A program made the position numbers and the translations under genes. 64,000 nucleotides of DNA from Planctomycetota bacterium (GTDB lineage Bacteria > Planctomycetota > Phycisphaerae > UBA1845 > PWPN01), in contig JAKPHF010000077.1 of assembly GCA_029550525.1 (NCBI GenBank), positions 186,001 through 250,000 of the forward strand, given 5' to 3'. Position 1 is the stretch's first letter. Each line of letters opens with the position of its first letter. Below are positions 34,201 to 43,714 of the stretch, piece after piece. The notes below the pieces were generated by a model. That model saw only the letters and a list, made by a program, of their open reading frames with translations. It was not told the DNA's origin and ran no database searches.

Positions 34201-36267
34201 ATGGCGGCGAGTAAACCGGTTTGGGGTATCGATTTAGGGCAATGCGCCCTGAAGGCGATCCGGGTTCAGCCTGGCGAGAACGGGCTGGACGCCATCGAAT
34301 ACGTCTATATCGAACACCCCAAGATCCTGTCCCAGCCCGACGTGGACCGCACCGCGCTGGTCGAAGAAGCGATGAAAAAGTTTCTCGATCAGCACGATCT
34401 GTCCAAGGAAACCATCGTGGTTGGCGTGCCCGGTCAACACACGCTGGCCCGGTTCAGCAAGCTACCTCCCGTCGACAAGAAGAAAATCCCCGAGATCGTC
34501 AAGTACGAAGCCCAGCAGCAGATTCCGTTCGACATGGACGAGGTCATCTGGGACTACCAGACGTTCACCTCGGGCGAGGGCGAGACGGAGGTCGGCATCT
34601 TCGCCATGCGGCGCGAACTGCTCCGCAACCACCTGCACTTCGTGGCCGGTTTCAACCTCGAGCCGGCGGCCGTGCAGTCCGGTCCGTTGGCGCTCTACAA
34701 CGCTCTGGTCTACGACGGGATCGTCGGCAGCGAACCGGTGGCGATCCTGGACATCGGCACACAAAACGCCGACCTCATCGTGGTCGAAGGCGGCAGCCTG
34801 TGGACCCGCAACATCCCCATCGGGGGCAACAACTTCACCGAAGCCCTGTCCAAGACCTTCAAGGTTTCGTTCCGCAAGGCTGAGAATCTCAAGCGCGATG
34901 CCGCCAAGAGCAAATACGCTCGCCAGATCTTCCAGGCCATGCGGCCGGTCTTCGCCGACCTGGTCGCCGAGGTGCAGCGATCGATCGGCTTCTTCACCTC
35001 GTCGCGGCGAGGCGTGCGGCTCAACAAGGTCATCGCCATGGGGGCGGCCTTCAAGCTGCCCGGCCTGCAGAAGTTCCTACAGCAAAACCTGGGGATGGAT
35101 ATTGTGCGGCCCGCGGCGTTCAACAAGCTGAACGTCAGCGGTGTGGCGAACGCGCCGGTGCTCGTGGACAACCTCATGAGCTTCGGTGTGGCCTACGGCC
35201 TGGCCCTGCAGGGGCTGGGGCAGGGGCAGATCACCAGCAACCTGCTGCCGCCCGAGATCGCCAAGCAGGTGGTCTGGCGCCGCAAGACGCCCTGGTTCTA
35301 CGGAGCGGCCGCGTGTCTGGTCCTCTCGTCGCTGGTGGTCTGGGGACGAACGTTCAGCGACGCCAGCGTGATCGAAAAAGCCAAAGCGACCGGCACCGCC
35401 CAGAGTTTCAACGTCGTCTACGATCCGAACGACAAGGAGCAGACCAACCCCAAGGTCGATCCGAACGCCATCGCCGCCCTCAACAGCGCCACCATTGCGG
35501 GCGCTACGCCGGTCGATCGGGCCACCACGGTGATCAATCTCTCGAATCACTTCGACGAGATCACGAGAAAGCTGCTGTCCATGAACGACCAGTTGATCTC
35601 CGAGGCCGACCGGGTGGCGTCGCTGCACGCTCAGAAGTCGGTCTGGCCGGCGATCCTGCGCATGATTCACTCGGCGCTGCCGGTGGATCCACAACTCAAC
35701 CAGGCGATGCGCAAGGGGCCCGAGGCCTACCGTGAGTTGATCGCCTCAAATCCCGAGGCCTACGCCCGGCCGAAACGCAAGCAGATTTTCATCACCGGGA
35801 TGACCAGCGAGTTCACGCCGGACGTGATGAGCGACTTCAACGCTCGCCGGGCGGCGGCTCGCCGCGGTGCCGTCACGGGCGATGCGCCATCGGGTGAAGC
35901 CAAGCCCGGGTTCATCATCACCATGACGGGCCAGACCACGCACGCCGAGAATTACGAGTTCGTCAAGAAGAACTTTTTCGCCAACCTGGAGAAGGCCAAG
36001 GACAAAGAGGCCTACGTCGCCGCCGTTCAGTGGGTTGACGGCTGGTCGCTGTCGCAGGTCTCCCGGTCGGATACCGGGCCCGTCGGCTTCGCCGGCGGCG
36101 CAAGAACCGTGTCCGCCGGCGAGATCCCGTCGGTGGTGCTCAACGCGCCCAAGACGGATCCGGTGACGAAGGAGTCCACGGCGACCGACTGGGCCTTCCA
36201 AGTGGTCATCGCGGTCGTGCTGGGCGAGAAGCCCGCACCGGCGCCCGCCGACGGTGGAGCCGGTTGA
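34201..36267 (+). CDS. PilM-PilN fusion-type pilus assembly protein
   Basis: A 688-residue protein. Residues 1-340 are an actin-like PilM domain: PVWGIDLGQCALKAIRV, YEAQQQIPFDMDEVIWDYQ, AILDIGTQNADLIVV, IGGNNFTEAL. At 347 the sequence NLLPPEI appears, matching the PilN N-terminal motif that binds PilM, followed by a membrane helix at about 365-383 and a 300-residue extracytoplasmic domain. So PilM and PilN seem fused in one chain. It is the first gene of an operon with two single-helix proteins and a secretin. This matches the inner-membrane platform of type IV pili or type II secretion. AGGAGAGGCC stands before the ATG. Confidence 0.85.
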   Translation: MAASKPVWGIDLGQCALKAIRVQPGENGLDAIEYVYIEHPKILSQPDVDRTALVEEAMKKFLDQHDLSKETIVVGVPGQHTLARFSKLPPVDKKKIPEIVKYEAQQQIPFDMDEVIWDYQTFTSGEGETEVGIFAMRRELLRNHLHFVAGFNLEPAAVQSGPLALYNALVYDGIVGSEPVAILDIGTQNADLIVVEGGSLWTRNIPIGGNNFTEALSKTFKVSFRKAENLKRDAAKSKYARQIFQAMRPVFADLVAEVQRSIGFFTSSRRGVRLNKVIAMGAAFKLPGLQKFLQQNLGMDIVRPAAFNKLNVSGVANAPVLVDNLMSFGVAYGLALQGLGQGQITSNLLPPEIAKQVVWRRKTPWFYGAAACLVLSSLVVWGRTFSDASVIEKAKATGTAQSFNVVYDPNDKEQTNPKVDPNAIAALNSATIAGATPVDRATTVINLSNHFDEITRKLLSMNDQLISEADRVASLHAQKSVWPAILRMIHSALPVDPQLNQAMRKGPEAYRELIASNPEAYARPKRKQIFITGMTSEFTPDVMSDFNARRAAARRGAVTGDAPSGEAKPGFIITMTGQTTHAENYEFVKKNFFANLEKAKDKEAYVAAVQWVDGWSLSQVSRSDTGPVGFAGGARTVSAGEIPSVVLNAPKTDPVTKESTATDWAFQVVIAVVLGEKPAPAPADGGAG

Positions 36268-36329
36268 AGCCGCACACGGACACCAGAGTTCCATCGACCT
36301 CCGCTCGGGGTTCAAGGATGGTGAGATAA

Positions 36330-37787
36330 ATGGCAAAAATCCAGCAATGGGTGAAGGCGAACCTGACGATCGTGATCTGCGGCTCACTGGCCCTGGTGTC
36401 CATCGTCCTGCTCCTCCTGGGGATGTTTCTGCCGACGGCCCAGGCGGACTTGGCCGCGGATAAGTCGGTCTATGACGGGTTGCAAGGCATTCCCGGCAAG
36501 GCGGCCAACGAGCGCGTGATCGAGGAATTGCGCCGCAAGCAGGCCGAGGTGAATCGGAGCGTGCAGGCATTTCTCGCCGCCGCGGCCAAGACTACGCCCC
36601 GCACGCTGCTGCATCCGGACGTCTTCCCCGAGCCGAAGGAACGTTTCGACGCCACCGAGTTCAAAGACGAGTGCGACCGCAAGCGGCTTGCCTTGCTGGC
36701 TCTGCTCAACGCCAAGGATGAGCCCGGCCAGGCGGAGATCGACGATTTCCGCGAGCAGATCCTGCGGGCCAAGCAGCGGCAAATGCTGCAGGAAGGTGAG
36801 ACGCCGGCGGCCAGCACGAATCTGTTGCCCATGCCGGGTGGTGTCCGTTCGCCGGCGGCACCAGGAGGGCGGTTCGGCTTTAGTGCCGGATTCGGACCGG
36901 CTGCGGCCGGCGGATTCCCCGGCGCGGCCGCCCAGATTCCCGACGGCATGAGCCCAGAGGAATGGGTCAAAGAGGATCCTCACGCGGGAGCCAGCGTCAA
37001 GCGGGCTCGCGAGATTTACTGCTACGCCAAGGACGAATCGCTGGATCCGCGATCCCTGATCACCGATCGCTATCCTTCGCCGGAAATCATGTGGGAGGCC
37101 CAGTGCAGCCTGTGGATCCAGGAGGACATCCTGCAGGCTCTCGCGCGGCTCAACACCGAGGTGGCCAATCAACTGCCCGAGCAGGATCGCTGGGTGGGCA
37201 ATCTGCCCGTCAAGCGTCTGGTGTACTTCATCACCGGCAGCCCGTTGAAGGCTTCGTCCGGCGGTGATGTGGGAACATCCGGGCGATCAATGGGCATCTC
37301 GCACTCGCAGGCCAAGAGCGTGCTGGATCCGGTGCCGCCGTCGTCCAGCTTGTTCACCAACCGGCAGGCCGGCGAGAACCTGGACGTGATCCCGCTGACG
37401 ATCGGCTTGGTCATTGACTCCAATTACCTCTTGCGAGTTTTGGACGAGATCAGCAAGATCGGCTTTTACACCACGCTGTCCGTCAGTTACGAGGCCATCC
37501 CCTACGACCCCACGTTGCGGGGCTACATCTACGGCCCGGCGCCGGTCATTGGAGTGCGTCTCGAAGTCGAGCATTGCATTCTGCGCGACGCGCTCACGAT
37601 CGGCGACAAGAAGTACGTCGATCTGATGCCTGAAACCATCAAAACCGGCACCTGGGTCAGCCCCACCGTGGGCGGTCCCGCCGGCGGCAGCATCGGTGGA
37701 GATCGAGGCTTCGGTCCCGGCTTCAGTCCGCGGGGATATGGGCCGGACGGACCGCGACGGGGACGATTCGGTCCGGGGGACAACTGA
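36330..37787 (+). CDS. Single-pass inner-membrane protein of the pilus/secretin operon (PilO position)
   Basis: A 485-residue protein with one helix at about 12-33 and a large extracytoplasmic part. It includes a Pro/Gly/Ala-rich stretch (about 150-205) and a later compact domain (LDVIPLTIGLVIDSNYLLRV, GYIYGPAPVIGVRLEVEHC). The C terminus is Gly/Arg-rich (RGFGPGFSPRGYGPDG). It sits where pilO stands in pilMNOPQ operons. The topology suits a PilO-like role, but I see no PilO signature. The arrangement resembles Akkermansia Amuc_1098-1101, where Amuc_1100 is a PilO-like protein. Confidence 0.7.
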   Translation: MAKIQQWVKANLTIVICGSLALVSIVLLLLGMFLPTAQADLAADKSVYDGLQGIPGKAANERVIEELRRKQAEVNRSVQAFLAAAAKTTPRTLLHPDVFPEPKERFDATEFKDECDRKRLALLALLNAKDEPGQAEIDDFREQILRAKQRQMLQEGETPAASTNLLPMPGGVRSPAAPGGRFGFSAGFGPAAAGGFPGAAAQIPDGMSPEEWVKEDPHAGASVKRAREIYCYAKDESLDPRSLITDRYPSPEIMWEAQCSLWIQEDILQALARLNTEVANQLPEQDRWVGNLPVKRLVYFITGSPLKASSGGDVGTSGRSMGISHSQAKSVLDPVPPSSSLFTNRQAGENLDVIPLTIGLVIDSNYLLRVLDEISKIGFYTTLSVSYEAIPYDPTLRGYIYGPAPVIGVRLEVEHCILRDALTIGDKKYVDLMPETIKTGTWVSPTVGGPAGGSIGGDRGFGPGFSPRGYGPDGPRRGRFGPGDN

Positions 37788-37956
37788 CCGGATCACGTGG
37801 GTTCGGCAACCAAAAGCGTGTCGTCCCGCGTGACGGGGCGAGGCTCGAAAAACTTCGCTTTTCTGCGGCGTCGAAGAACATCGCGGAACCTCAGGAATTC
37901 CGCTCGTCGCCGCCGCAACCAAAGGGAATACGCATTCGTCCGAGGAGAGTGGACTT

Positions 37957-39840
37957 ATGGCCAAGCAGAACGTCGGCTTCGCCGAGCGACATCTCGAAAA
38001 GATCGTAGTCGGGGTGGCGGGGGCCGTGCTGGCGGCCATGCTCTTCCTGTACGTCATCCAGGACCCCTATGTGATCGAGGTGTCCGGCGAGACGCTCGGA
38101 CCGTCTGCGTTCTATCCCGCACTGGACGAGCAGGCGGCCCAGATGCTCGGCAGACTCAAGAACGCCGGCTCCAAAGAAGTCACGGAGTGGAAGCCTCCAT
38201 CGCCGCCGGCTCAACGAAACGCGACCGATCTGCCGGTGGTGTTCGCACAGTTGGCCCCTCCGGTTCCCGGATTGGAACTCGGCGTCGAACAGTCGGGACA
38301 ACTTGATCTCGTGGGCATCCTGCCGCCCGGAAAGCCCGTGTGCACCGCGGGCAAGGGACAGGTGACATTGCCGTCCCCTCAGGTCGTTCTCTTCGGTGAG
38401 CAGCAGGCTCGTGCGCCTGAGCCACGCGTCACCGAGCAGAGCAGCGACGTGTCGTGGGCAGCCGTTTTCGCGACCATTCCCCGCCGCGCGCAGCAGGAGG
38501 CGTTCATCAAGGCGAAGTACTCGCCCGGCCCGGTGAACCGGCAGCTGTTGATCGTCACGCAGGTGGAGGCGGAGCGCCAGCGGCGATTGCCCAGCGGCGA
38601 CTGGGGTCCGACGGAGAAGGTGGCCCGCGCTTACACGCCGGTGATCCTGAGCGGTCCCAAAACGCTGCAGATGTACACTCAGAACGGCCGGCCCTTCATG
38701 CCGCCCGACGAGTACCAGTTGTTCGAGAGGTTCAAGACCGAGGCCTTGCGGACGCAGGACGAGATTCTTCGTCCGCCGTTCCAGCCGTTGTTGCCTCCGG
38801 AGATGCAGGCCGAGTGGAGCGTGCCGGATAGTTTCCCCGACGGGGCGACGTTCGACTGGACGCAGGATTACAACGTCGCCGTTCCCGCACCCACTCTCGC
38901 CGCCCTCGACGGCGACAAGGGGGGACGGGTGAACTACCAAAAGGCCAAGCAGGAAATCGACGCTCTGATCGCGGCCGGCAACTACATCGAGGCCGAGAGC
39001 AAAATTTTGGCACTGATGGAGAACAACACCGCGCTGACGGCCAAGCAGCGCACCGACCTTCAGGAACTGGCCAACCAACTGGCTCCGCGGGTCGATGAGC
39101 TGCGGCAGCGGATCGAGCAGGAGCGGAACCGGCGACTGGAAGCCCAGGAGGCGACACTCGGTCCTGACACCGACCTGTTGTGGGTGACCGACCTCGGCGC
39201 CGAGCCGGGCGAGACGTACCGCTACCGGGTCAGAATTTGGGCACTCAACCTGCACGCCGGTCAGATCGACAAGTTGCGGAATCCGGAAGATGCGGCCAAA
39301 CTGGTGCTCGCGGGCGAGTGGTCTGAATGGTCGGACCCGGTGCGGCTCAAGCCGATCCAGTATCTGTTCTGCACGCAGATTCGCTCCGAACAGACCATCG
39401 CCGTCGAGATCAACCAGTGGGCGAACGGCCAGTGGGACAAGACCACCAATCAGAGCATTGGCCTCGGACAGCCGGTGGCCTTTCAGGAGCGGCTCAAGAG
39501 CTTCAAGTATGACGCGGTGGCCGTCCTGGTCGATCAGGGTGTCCCGTACGAAGAGCGCAGTCTCGTGCGCAATACCATCCAGTATCGCAACCCGCAGCCG
39601 ACGGATGCGGTGCTCTTCGTGCGCAGCGACGGCGAGGTGGAAGAGCACCTCGTGGCCGAGGACGTGAAGCGACGTCGAGAGATGGCGTCGGAGTTCGCGC
39701 CGCCCAGGGAGGGGGCGGGCCGCGAGATGATCACTCCGACGGGCGGCGGCGGGGGGCGCATCCCGGGCGGTCGCCTGGATCGATATGGCCCTCCGCGGGG
39801 CGTGCGTCCCGGCGGCCGGTTCACGGAAGACGATCGCTGA
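37957..39840 (+). CDS. Single-pass inner-membrane protein of the pilus/secretin operon (PilP position)
   Basis: A 627-residue protein: helix at about 19-37 (VVGVAGAVLAAMLFLYVI), then a long extracytoplasmic region. Features are beta-rich repeats with fibronectin-like character (LLWVTDLGAEPGETYRYRVR), a charged helical segment near 330-400 (ALTAKQRTDLQELANQLAPR) and a Gly/Arg-rich C terminus (GGGGGRIPGGRLDRYGPPRG) like that of its upstream neighbour. GAGGAG precedes the ATG. It may connect the inner-membrane platform to the secretin. I do not recognise a named family. Confidence 0.65.
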   Translation: MAKQNVGFAERHLEKIVVGVAGAVLAAMLFLYVIQDPYVIEVSGETLGPSAFYPALDEQAAQMLGRLKNAGSKEVTEWKPPSPPAQRNATDLPVVFAQLAPPVPGLELGVEQSGQLDLVGILPPGKPVCTAGKGQVTLPSPQVVLFGEQQARAPEPRVTEQSSDVSWAAVFATIPRRAQQEAFIKAKYSPGPVNRQLLIVTQVEAERQRRLPSGDWGPTEKVARAYTPVILSGPKTLQMYTQNGRPFMPPDEYQLFERFKTEALRTQDEILRPPFQPLLPPEMQAEWSVPDSFPDGATFDWTQDYNVAVPAPTLAALDGDKGGRVNYQKAKQEIDALIAAGNYIEAESKILALMENNTALTAKQRTDLQELANQLAPRVDELRQRIEQERNRRLEAQEATLGPDTDLLWVTDLGAEPGETYRYRVRIWALNLHAGQIDKLRNPEDAAKLVLAGEWSEWSDPVRLKPIQYLFCTQIRSEQTIAVEINQWANGQWDKTTNQSIGLGQPVAFQERLKSFKYDAVAVLVDQGVPYEERSLVRNTIQYRNPQPTDAVLFVRSDGEVEEHLVAEDVKRRREMASEFAPPREGAGREMITPTGGGGGRIPGGRLDRYGPPRGVRPGGRFTEDDR

Positions 39841-40201
39841 CCTAACCTCCGTCTGCGGCGGAGTTTCCGCCTGATCGGGCCCGGCGCGGGGCCCGCCGAC
39901 GTCGTAAGCGGAGCATGGGGCGGTGCCCTGGACTGGCGTCCGGGTCCGACCTGAGGTAAGCTTTGCGTCGGAAGCGACGGGGGGAATAAGACTTGGCGTG
40001 CATGGCCGGCGAAGTGGCGGCGTTCGCCGGCCCTGTATGGGCTTGACGAGTAGTTGTCCCTTTTGTCGTTCGTATGGGAAAGGGTAAGTGGCGCGGTCAC
40101 CGCATTGAGAGGACCTGAGGGTGGAGTGTGCCACGCTCCGTCCACGATCGGTCTGTCCCCGCCCTGGTGGCTCCCGCAGGCGCAGACTAAGGAGGCCTTC
40201 C
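39841..40201 (+). other. 361-nt gap before the secretin gene with a strong hairpin
   Basis: No gene is seen. At 40004-40032 GGCCGGCGAA and TTCGCCGGCC form a 10-bp stem around a 9-nt loop, about 170 nt before the secretin start. It may act as an RNA processing or attenuation site within the operon, or as a repeat. A TTGACG box at 40042-40047 lacks a matching -10 sequence. Confidence 0.4.
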
Positions 40202-43200
40202 TTGAGTACGGGCAGGAATCTTCCCCGATGGTTTGTGACGACCATGATCGTAGGCATGCTGGGCTCTCCCGGCCTGGCCCAAACCGCGGCGGAAAAGCTG
40301 GACAAAGCCGCCTCGATGTTCAAAGCCGGCCAGTACGACGAGGCCAAGGCTTTGCTGATGGAGATCGAGCCCAACCAACTGACGGCTGAGCAGAACCGCA
40401 CCCGCGGGGAGTTGGTCGAAGAAGTGGTGGTGGCGATCAATCAGTCGAACAAGGCGCGGCGCGATCTGCAGGACGCGGAGTCCGCCTTGGAAGCCAACGA
40501 TCGCACTCGGGCGGCGGCGCTGTTCCGGGCGGTGCAGAACAATCCCTACGCCACCGAGGATCAGAAGAACCGTGCCCGCAACGGGCTGACCACCATCTCT
40601 CGGCAGGAAGAACTGGAGTCGCGGCTCGCCAGCCCGGCCACCCGTCCGGCGGCGGCCGCAGCCACCCAGCCCGCCGTGCAGGTGAACCGCGATTTCGTCT
40701 CCGGCCCGGGCGAGCCCGCTCCGCGTCCGCCGATGGCCGCGCCGCAGGCGGCTCCGGTGGCGGCCGCGCCGGCGAGTGACGCCGGTCTGGCTGCCCAGGC
40801 GGTTCGCGCGGGCAACGAGGCCCTGGGCCGCGGCCAGTTGGACGCGGCTGAGCTCCGCTTCCAGGAAGCTCTGCGCATTGTGCCCAACATGCCGGAAGCA
40901 CTGAGCGGCCTGGAACTCGTGCGGCAGTACCGCCGGGCTGAAGGCCAGCCCGGGCTGCTCGACGAAGTGCAACAGCGGCGCCGCGCGGTGTCCCAGCGCG
41001 TCGAGGTGCTCTTCCGCCAGAACGAACGCGACATCCGCCAGGCCATCGAAGCCCGCCAATTCGACGTTGCTCGTGAACGGCTCGAATTGGCCCGTCGCCA
41101 GGTCGAATCAGCCCGCCGTGACTTCCAGCCCCCTGAGCGATACAGCGAACTGATGCGTCAGCTCGATTCGCTCGCCCGCTTCATCGAGAGCCAGCAGCGT
41201 GCCTTGGAGCAGGCCGAGGCGGCCGAGCAGCGGCGGGCCGCCCGCGAGCTGGAGGAGCAGCGTCGTGAGCGCGCTGAACAGGAGCGGCAGGAGCGTGTGG
41301 GACAGTTGTTCGACCAAGTTATGGAACTTCGCCGCGAGCGGCAGTACGAGCGGGCGGCCGAACTGCTCCGGGAAATCCTGGTCATCGACCCGAGCTATGA
41401 ACGGGCCCAGTTCATGCTCGACATCATGGAAGACGCCGCGCTGGTCAAGAAGCAGCGGGAAGACCGCCAGGCCATCTTCGCCAAGATGGCTGAGGCGCTG
41501 CAGGAAGGCGAATCGACCCGTATTCCGAACGTGACCGGAGCCGGGGACAAGATCATCGCCTATCCGAGCGACGAAGAGTGGCGGATCATCACCGAGCGCG
41601 ACCCTTACGGGGCCGGTCTCACCGGTGAGGAAGAAGCGGATCGTCGTACCCGCGAACGGCTGCGGGAAAGCGTTCCCAGCATCGATTTCCCCGAAGGCAC
41701 AAGCTTCGAGGAAGTGCTGAATTGGTTGCGCGAACAGAGCGGCGTGTCCGTCGACGTGAACTGGAACGCGTTGGGCATTCTGGGCATCGACCGCACCACC
41801 GACACCTTGGGAATCAGCCTGCAGAACACGAAATTCGAAACCATCCTGCGCCTGCTGCTCGAGAACGTCGGCGGACCGGAAGCCGCCCTTGACTATGACA
41901 TCATCGATGGCATCGTTCGCATCAGCACCCGTGAGGACCTCGACCAGAACACCAGCACCCGTGTCTACGACGTGAGCGACCTGCTCATCCGCATCCCCAG
42001 CTTCCGTTCCGAGGACAACGGCTTCGGAATGGGCGGCATGATGGGTATGGGCATGGGCGGCTATGGCGGCGGCTACGGCGGCGGCTATGGCGGCGGCTAT
42101 GGCGGCGGCTATGGCAGCGGCGACCGCGAAGATGAGGAAGACGAAAGCCGCGAGGAAATCATCGAAGACCTGGAGGAACTGATCAAGAACCAGGTCGAGC
42201 CGGGCACCTGGGAACCCGAGGGCACACTCGGCTCGCTGCAGGTCTGGAATGACCGCCTGATCGTCACGCACACGTCGCGGGCCCATCAACAGCTCGTGGA
42301 TCTGCTCCGTCAGCTCCGCGAGGCCAAGGATCTGCAGGTGGCCGTCGAGACCAAGTTCATCCGGCTGCAGAGCAACTTCCTCGAGCAGATCGGCGTGGAT
42401 CTCGATATCGTCTTGAACCAGGGGAACGCCGGGTTGGATCAGGCCCTCATCGAAAACGCTCCGGCCGTCGATCCGGTCACCGGCGTGCGGTTGATGCAGC
42501 CGCGGCGGTTCACGCAACTGGGCTTCACCCCTGCTGTGGCAGGCTTCGGCACTCCCATGGACCAGGTGGCCCTGCAGCAGCCTTATCAGAACGTAGCCCT
42601 GGTGCCGCCGGGCAGTCCGGGCAACTGGTGGAGCCGGCATACCACGCCGGTGCCCATCGTCAACAACACGCTGGCCCTGGCCGCCCCGCGCAGCACGGGT
42701 ATCCCGGGCAGCCTGGCGGGTGAGACGGCCACCATCCCGGCCTTCCAGATCTTCGGGAGCTTCCTCGACAACTTGCAGGTGGACTTCCTTCTGCGGGCCA
42801 CGCAGTTGGACGCTCGCTCTTCAGTGGTCGATGCTCCTCGCGTCGTGACATTCAACAACCGCGGGGCCTACATCACTGTTCAGACCATGGCATACTACGT
42901 GGCCTTGCCGGGCTATCTGCCCGCTCCGGGTAGCGGTGTCGGCGGCCAGGCGGCGGGTGGGCGTGACCCGACAATTTCGATGATCCCGCGCGGCCGCACG
43001 CTGGATGTGTTGCCCACCGTCTCGGCCGACCGCCGATACGTGACGCTGACCGTCCGGCCGTTCGTGAGCGATGCCCGATTCAGCGTGTTCCAAGGCGCTA
43101 CCGGTCCGCTGCAGCTGCCCGAGCAGGACATTACCATGTTGCGAACGAGCGTGAACGTGCCCGACCGCGGCTGGGTGCTGCTGGGCGGCTTGAAGCAGGC

Positions 43201-43393
43201 CGGCGAAACGGAAGTCGAAGCGGGCGTCCCGCTCATCAGCAAGATCCCCATTCTCAAGCGGGCCTACACCAACCGTTCCCGCGTGAAGGACGAGTCCGTG
43301 CTGTTCATCCTGCTCAAGCCGACGATCATCGTGCAGGGCGAGCAGGAAGAGGCGGCGTTCGAGGGATCGGCCGTCTCGGGTACCGGCATGTGA
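40202..43393 (+). CDS. Secretin (PilQ/GspD-like) with N-terminal TPR region
   Basis: A 1063-residue outer-membrane secretin. I start at TTG 40202: GGAGG lies six bases upstream and a signal peptide follows (WFVTTMIVGMLGSPGLAQT). Residues 30-450 hold TPR and coiled-coil stretches (MFKAGQYDEAKALLMEIEP, VMELRRERQYERAAELLREI). An N-domain follows, then a Gly-rich insertion at about 609-640, and the secretin C-terminal domain from about 850 (GRTLDVLPTVSADRRYVTLT, PLISKIPILKRAY). It should form the outer-membrane pore for a pilus or type II-like export apparatus. Other parts (ATPase, pilins, PilC) are not in the window. Confidence 0.9.
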   Translation: MSTGRNLPRWFVTTMIVGMLGSPGLAQTAAEKLDKAASMFKAGQYDEAKALLMEIEPNQLTAEQNRTRGELVEEVVVAINQSNKARRDLQDAESALEANDRTRAAALFRAVQNNPYATEDQKNRARNGLTTISRQEELESRLASPATRPAAAAATQPAVQVNRDFVSGPGEPAPRPPMAAPQAAPVAAAPASDAGLAAQAVRAGNEALGRGQLDAAELRFQEALRIVPNMPEALSGLELVRQYRRAEGQPGLLDEVQQRRRAVSQRVEVLFRQNERDIRQAIEARQFDVARERLELARRQVESARRDFQPPERYSELMRQLDSLARFIESQQRALEQAEAAEQRRAARELEEQRRERAEQERQERVGQLFDQVMELRRERQYERAAELLREILVIDPSYERAQFMLDIMEDAALVKKQREDRQAIFAKMAEALQEGESTRIPNVTGAGDKIIAYPSDEEWRIITERDPYGAGLTGEEEADRRTRERLRESVPSIDFPEGTSFEEVLNWLREQSGVSVDVNWNALGILGIDRTTDTLGISLQNTKFETILRLLLENVGGPEAALDYDIIDGIVRISTREDLDQNTSTRVYDVSDLLIRIPSFRSEDNGFGMGGMMGMGMGGYGGGYGGGYGGGYGGGYGSGDREDEEDESREEIIEDLEELIKNQVEPGTWEPEGTLGSLQVWNDRLIVTHTSRAHQQLVDLLRQLREAKDLQVAVETKFIRLQSNFLEQIGVDLDIVLNQGNAGLDQALIENAPAVDPVTGVRLMQPRRFTQLGFTPAVAGFGTPMDQVALQQPYQNVALVPPGSPGNWWSRHTTPVPIVNNTLALAAPRSTGIPGSLAGETATIPAFQIFGSFLDNLQVDFLLRATQLDARSSVVDAPRVVTFNNRGAYITVQTMAYYVALPGYLPAPGSGVGGQAAGGRDPTISMIPRGRTLDVLPTVSADRRYVTLTVRPFVSDARFSVFQGATGPLQLPEQDITMLRTSVNVPDRGWVLLGGLKQAGETEVEAGVPLISKIPILKRAYTNRSRVKDESVLFILLKPTIIVQGEQEEAAFEGSAVSGTGM
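42055..42121. repeat. 12-bp tandem repeat encoding a Gly/Tyr linker in the secretin
   Basis: About five copies of a GGCGGCTATGGC-like unit code for GGYGGGYGGGY-type sequence. The tract is followed by an acidic run (DREDEEDESREE). Slippage of the repeat could change the linker length between strains. It separates the N-domain from later parts of the secretin. Confidence 0.75.
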
Positions 43394-43461
43394 CGCTGGT
43401 GCGGGCTTGACGCTTCGAGGCATTGGTCGCGGCGTCCGGCCGGAAATCGAAACAAAAATGC

Positions 43462-43498
43462 AAACGGCGCGAAGCGACAAAGCTCCGCGCCGTTTTTT
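43462..43498 (+). terminator. Rho-independent terminator after the secretin gene
   Basis: Stem AAACGGCGCG with a mismatch and then AGC, loop GACAA, complementary arm, and a run of six T at 43493-43498. It lies about 70 nt beyond the secretin stop and closes the pilus operon. Confidence 0.8.
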
Positions 43499-43680
43499 GT
43501 TCGACATGGCGGCGCGAGTTTCCCAGCTGCGCTGTCGACACTGAGGCGCTCGAGGAGATAGCGAACCTTGGTGAACGGGGACGCGCAATTATTGCCGATT
43601 GTTGTCGTCCGCGTCACCGGCGTCGCGCCGCGAGCCCGGTGTTATGCGGAACGATTTGCGAACAAGGCGAAATTTTTTGC

Positions 43681-43709
43681 TTGAAATGGGGGCGGTCCCA
43701 TGCTAGTAT
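43681..43709 (+). promoter_or_regulatory. Sigma-70-type promoter of the candidate small RNA
   Basis: TTGAAA (43681-43686), spacer of 17 bases, TAGTAT (43704-43709). It lies downstream of the secretin terminator and leads into a region without a coding gene on the plus strand. Confidence 0.5.
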
Positions 43710-43714
43710 CCCGC

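Noticed and set aside
37891..40440. Very long reverse-strand open frame (849 codons) opposite the 627-residue operon protein
   Set aside because: It is antisense to a gene with ribosome site, membrane helix and operon context. Its composition is His/Arg/Leu-rich with no domain. The same holds for long antisense frames at 14652-16634, 3889-5598, 31746-33740 and 28932-30503, which arise from codon bias in GC-rich genes.
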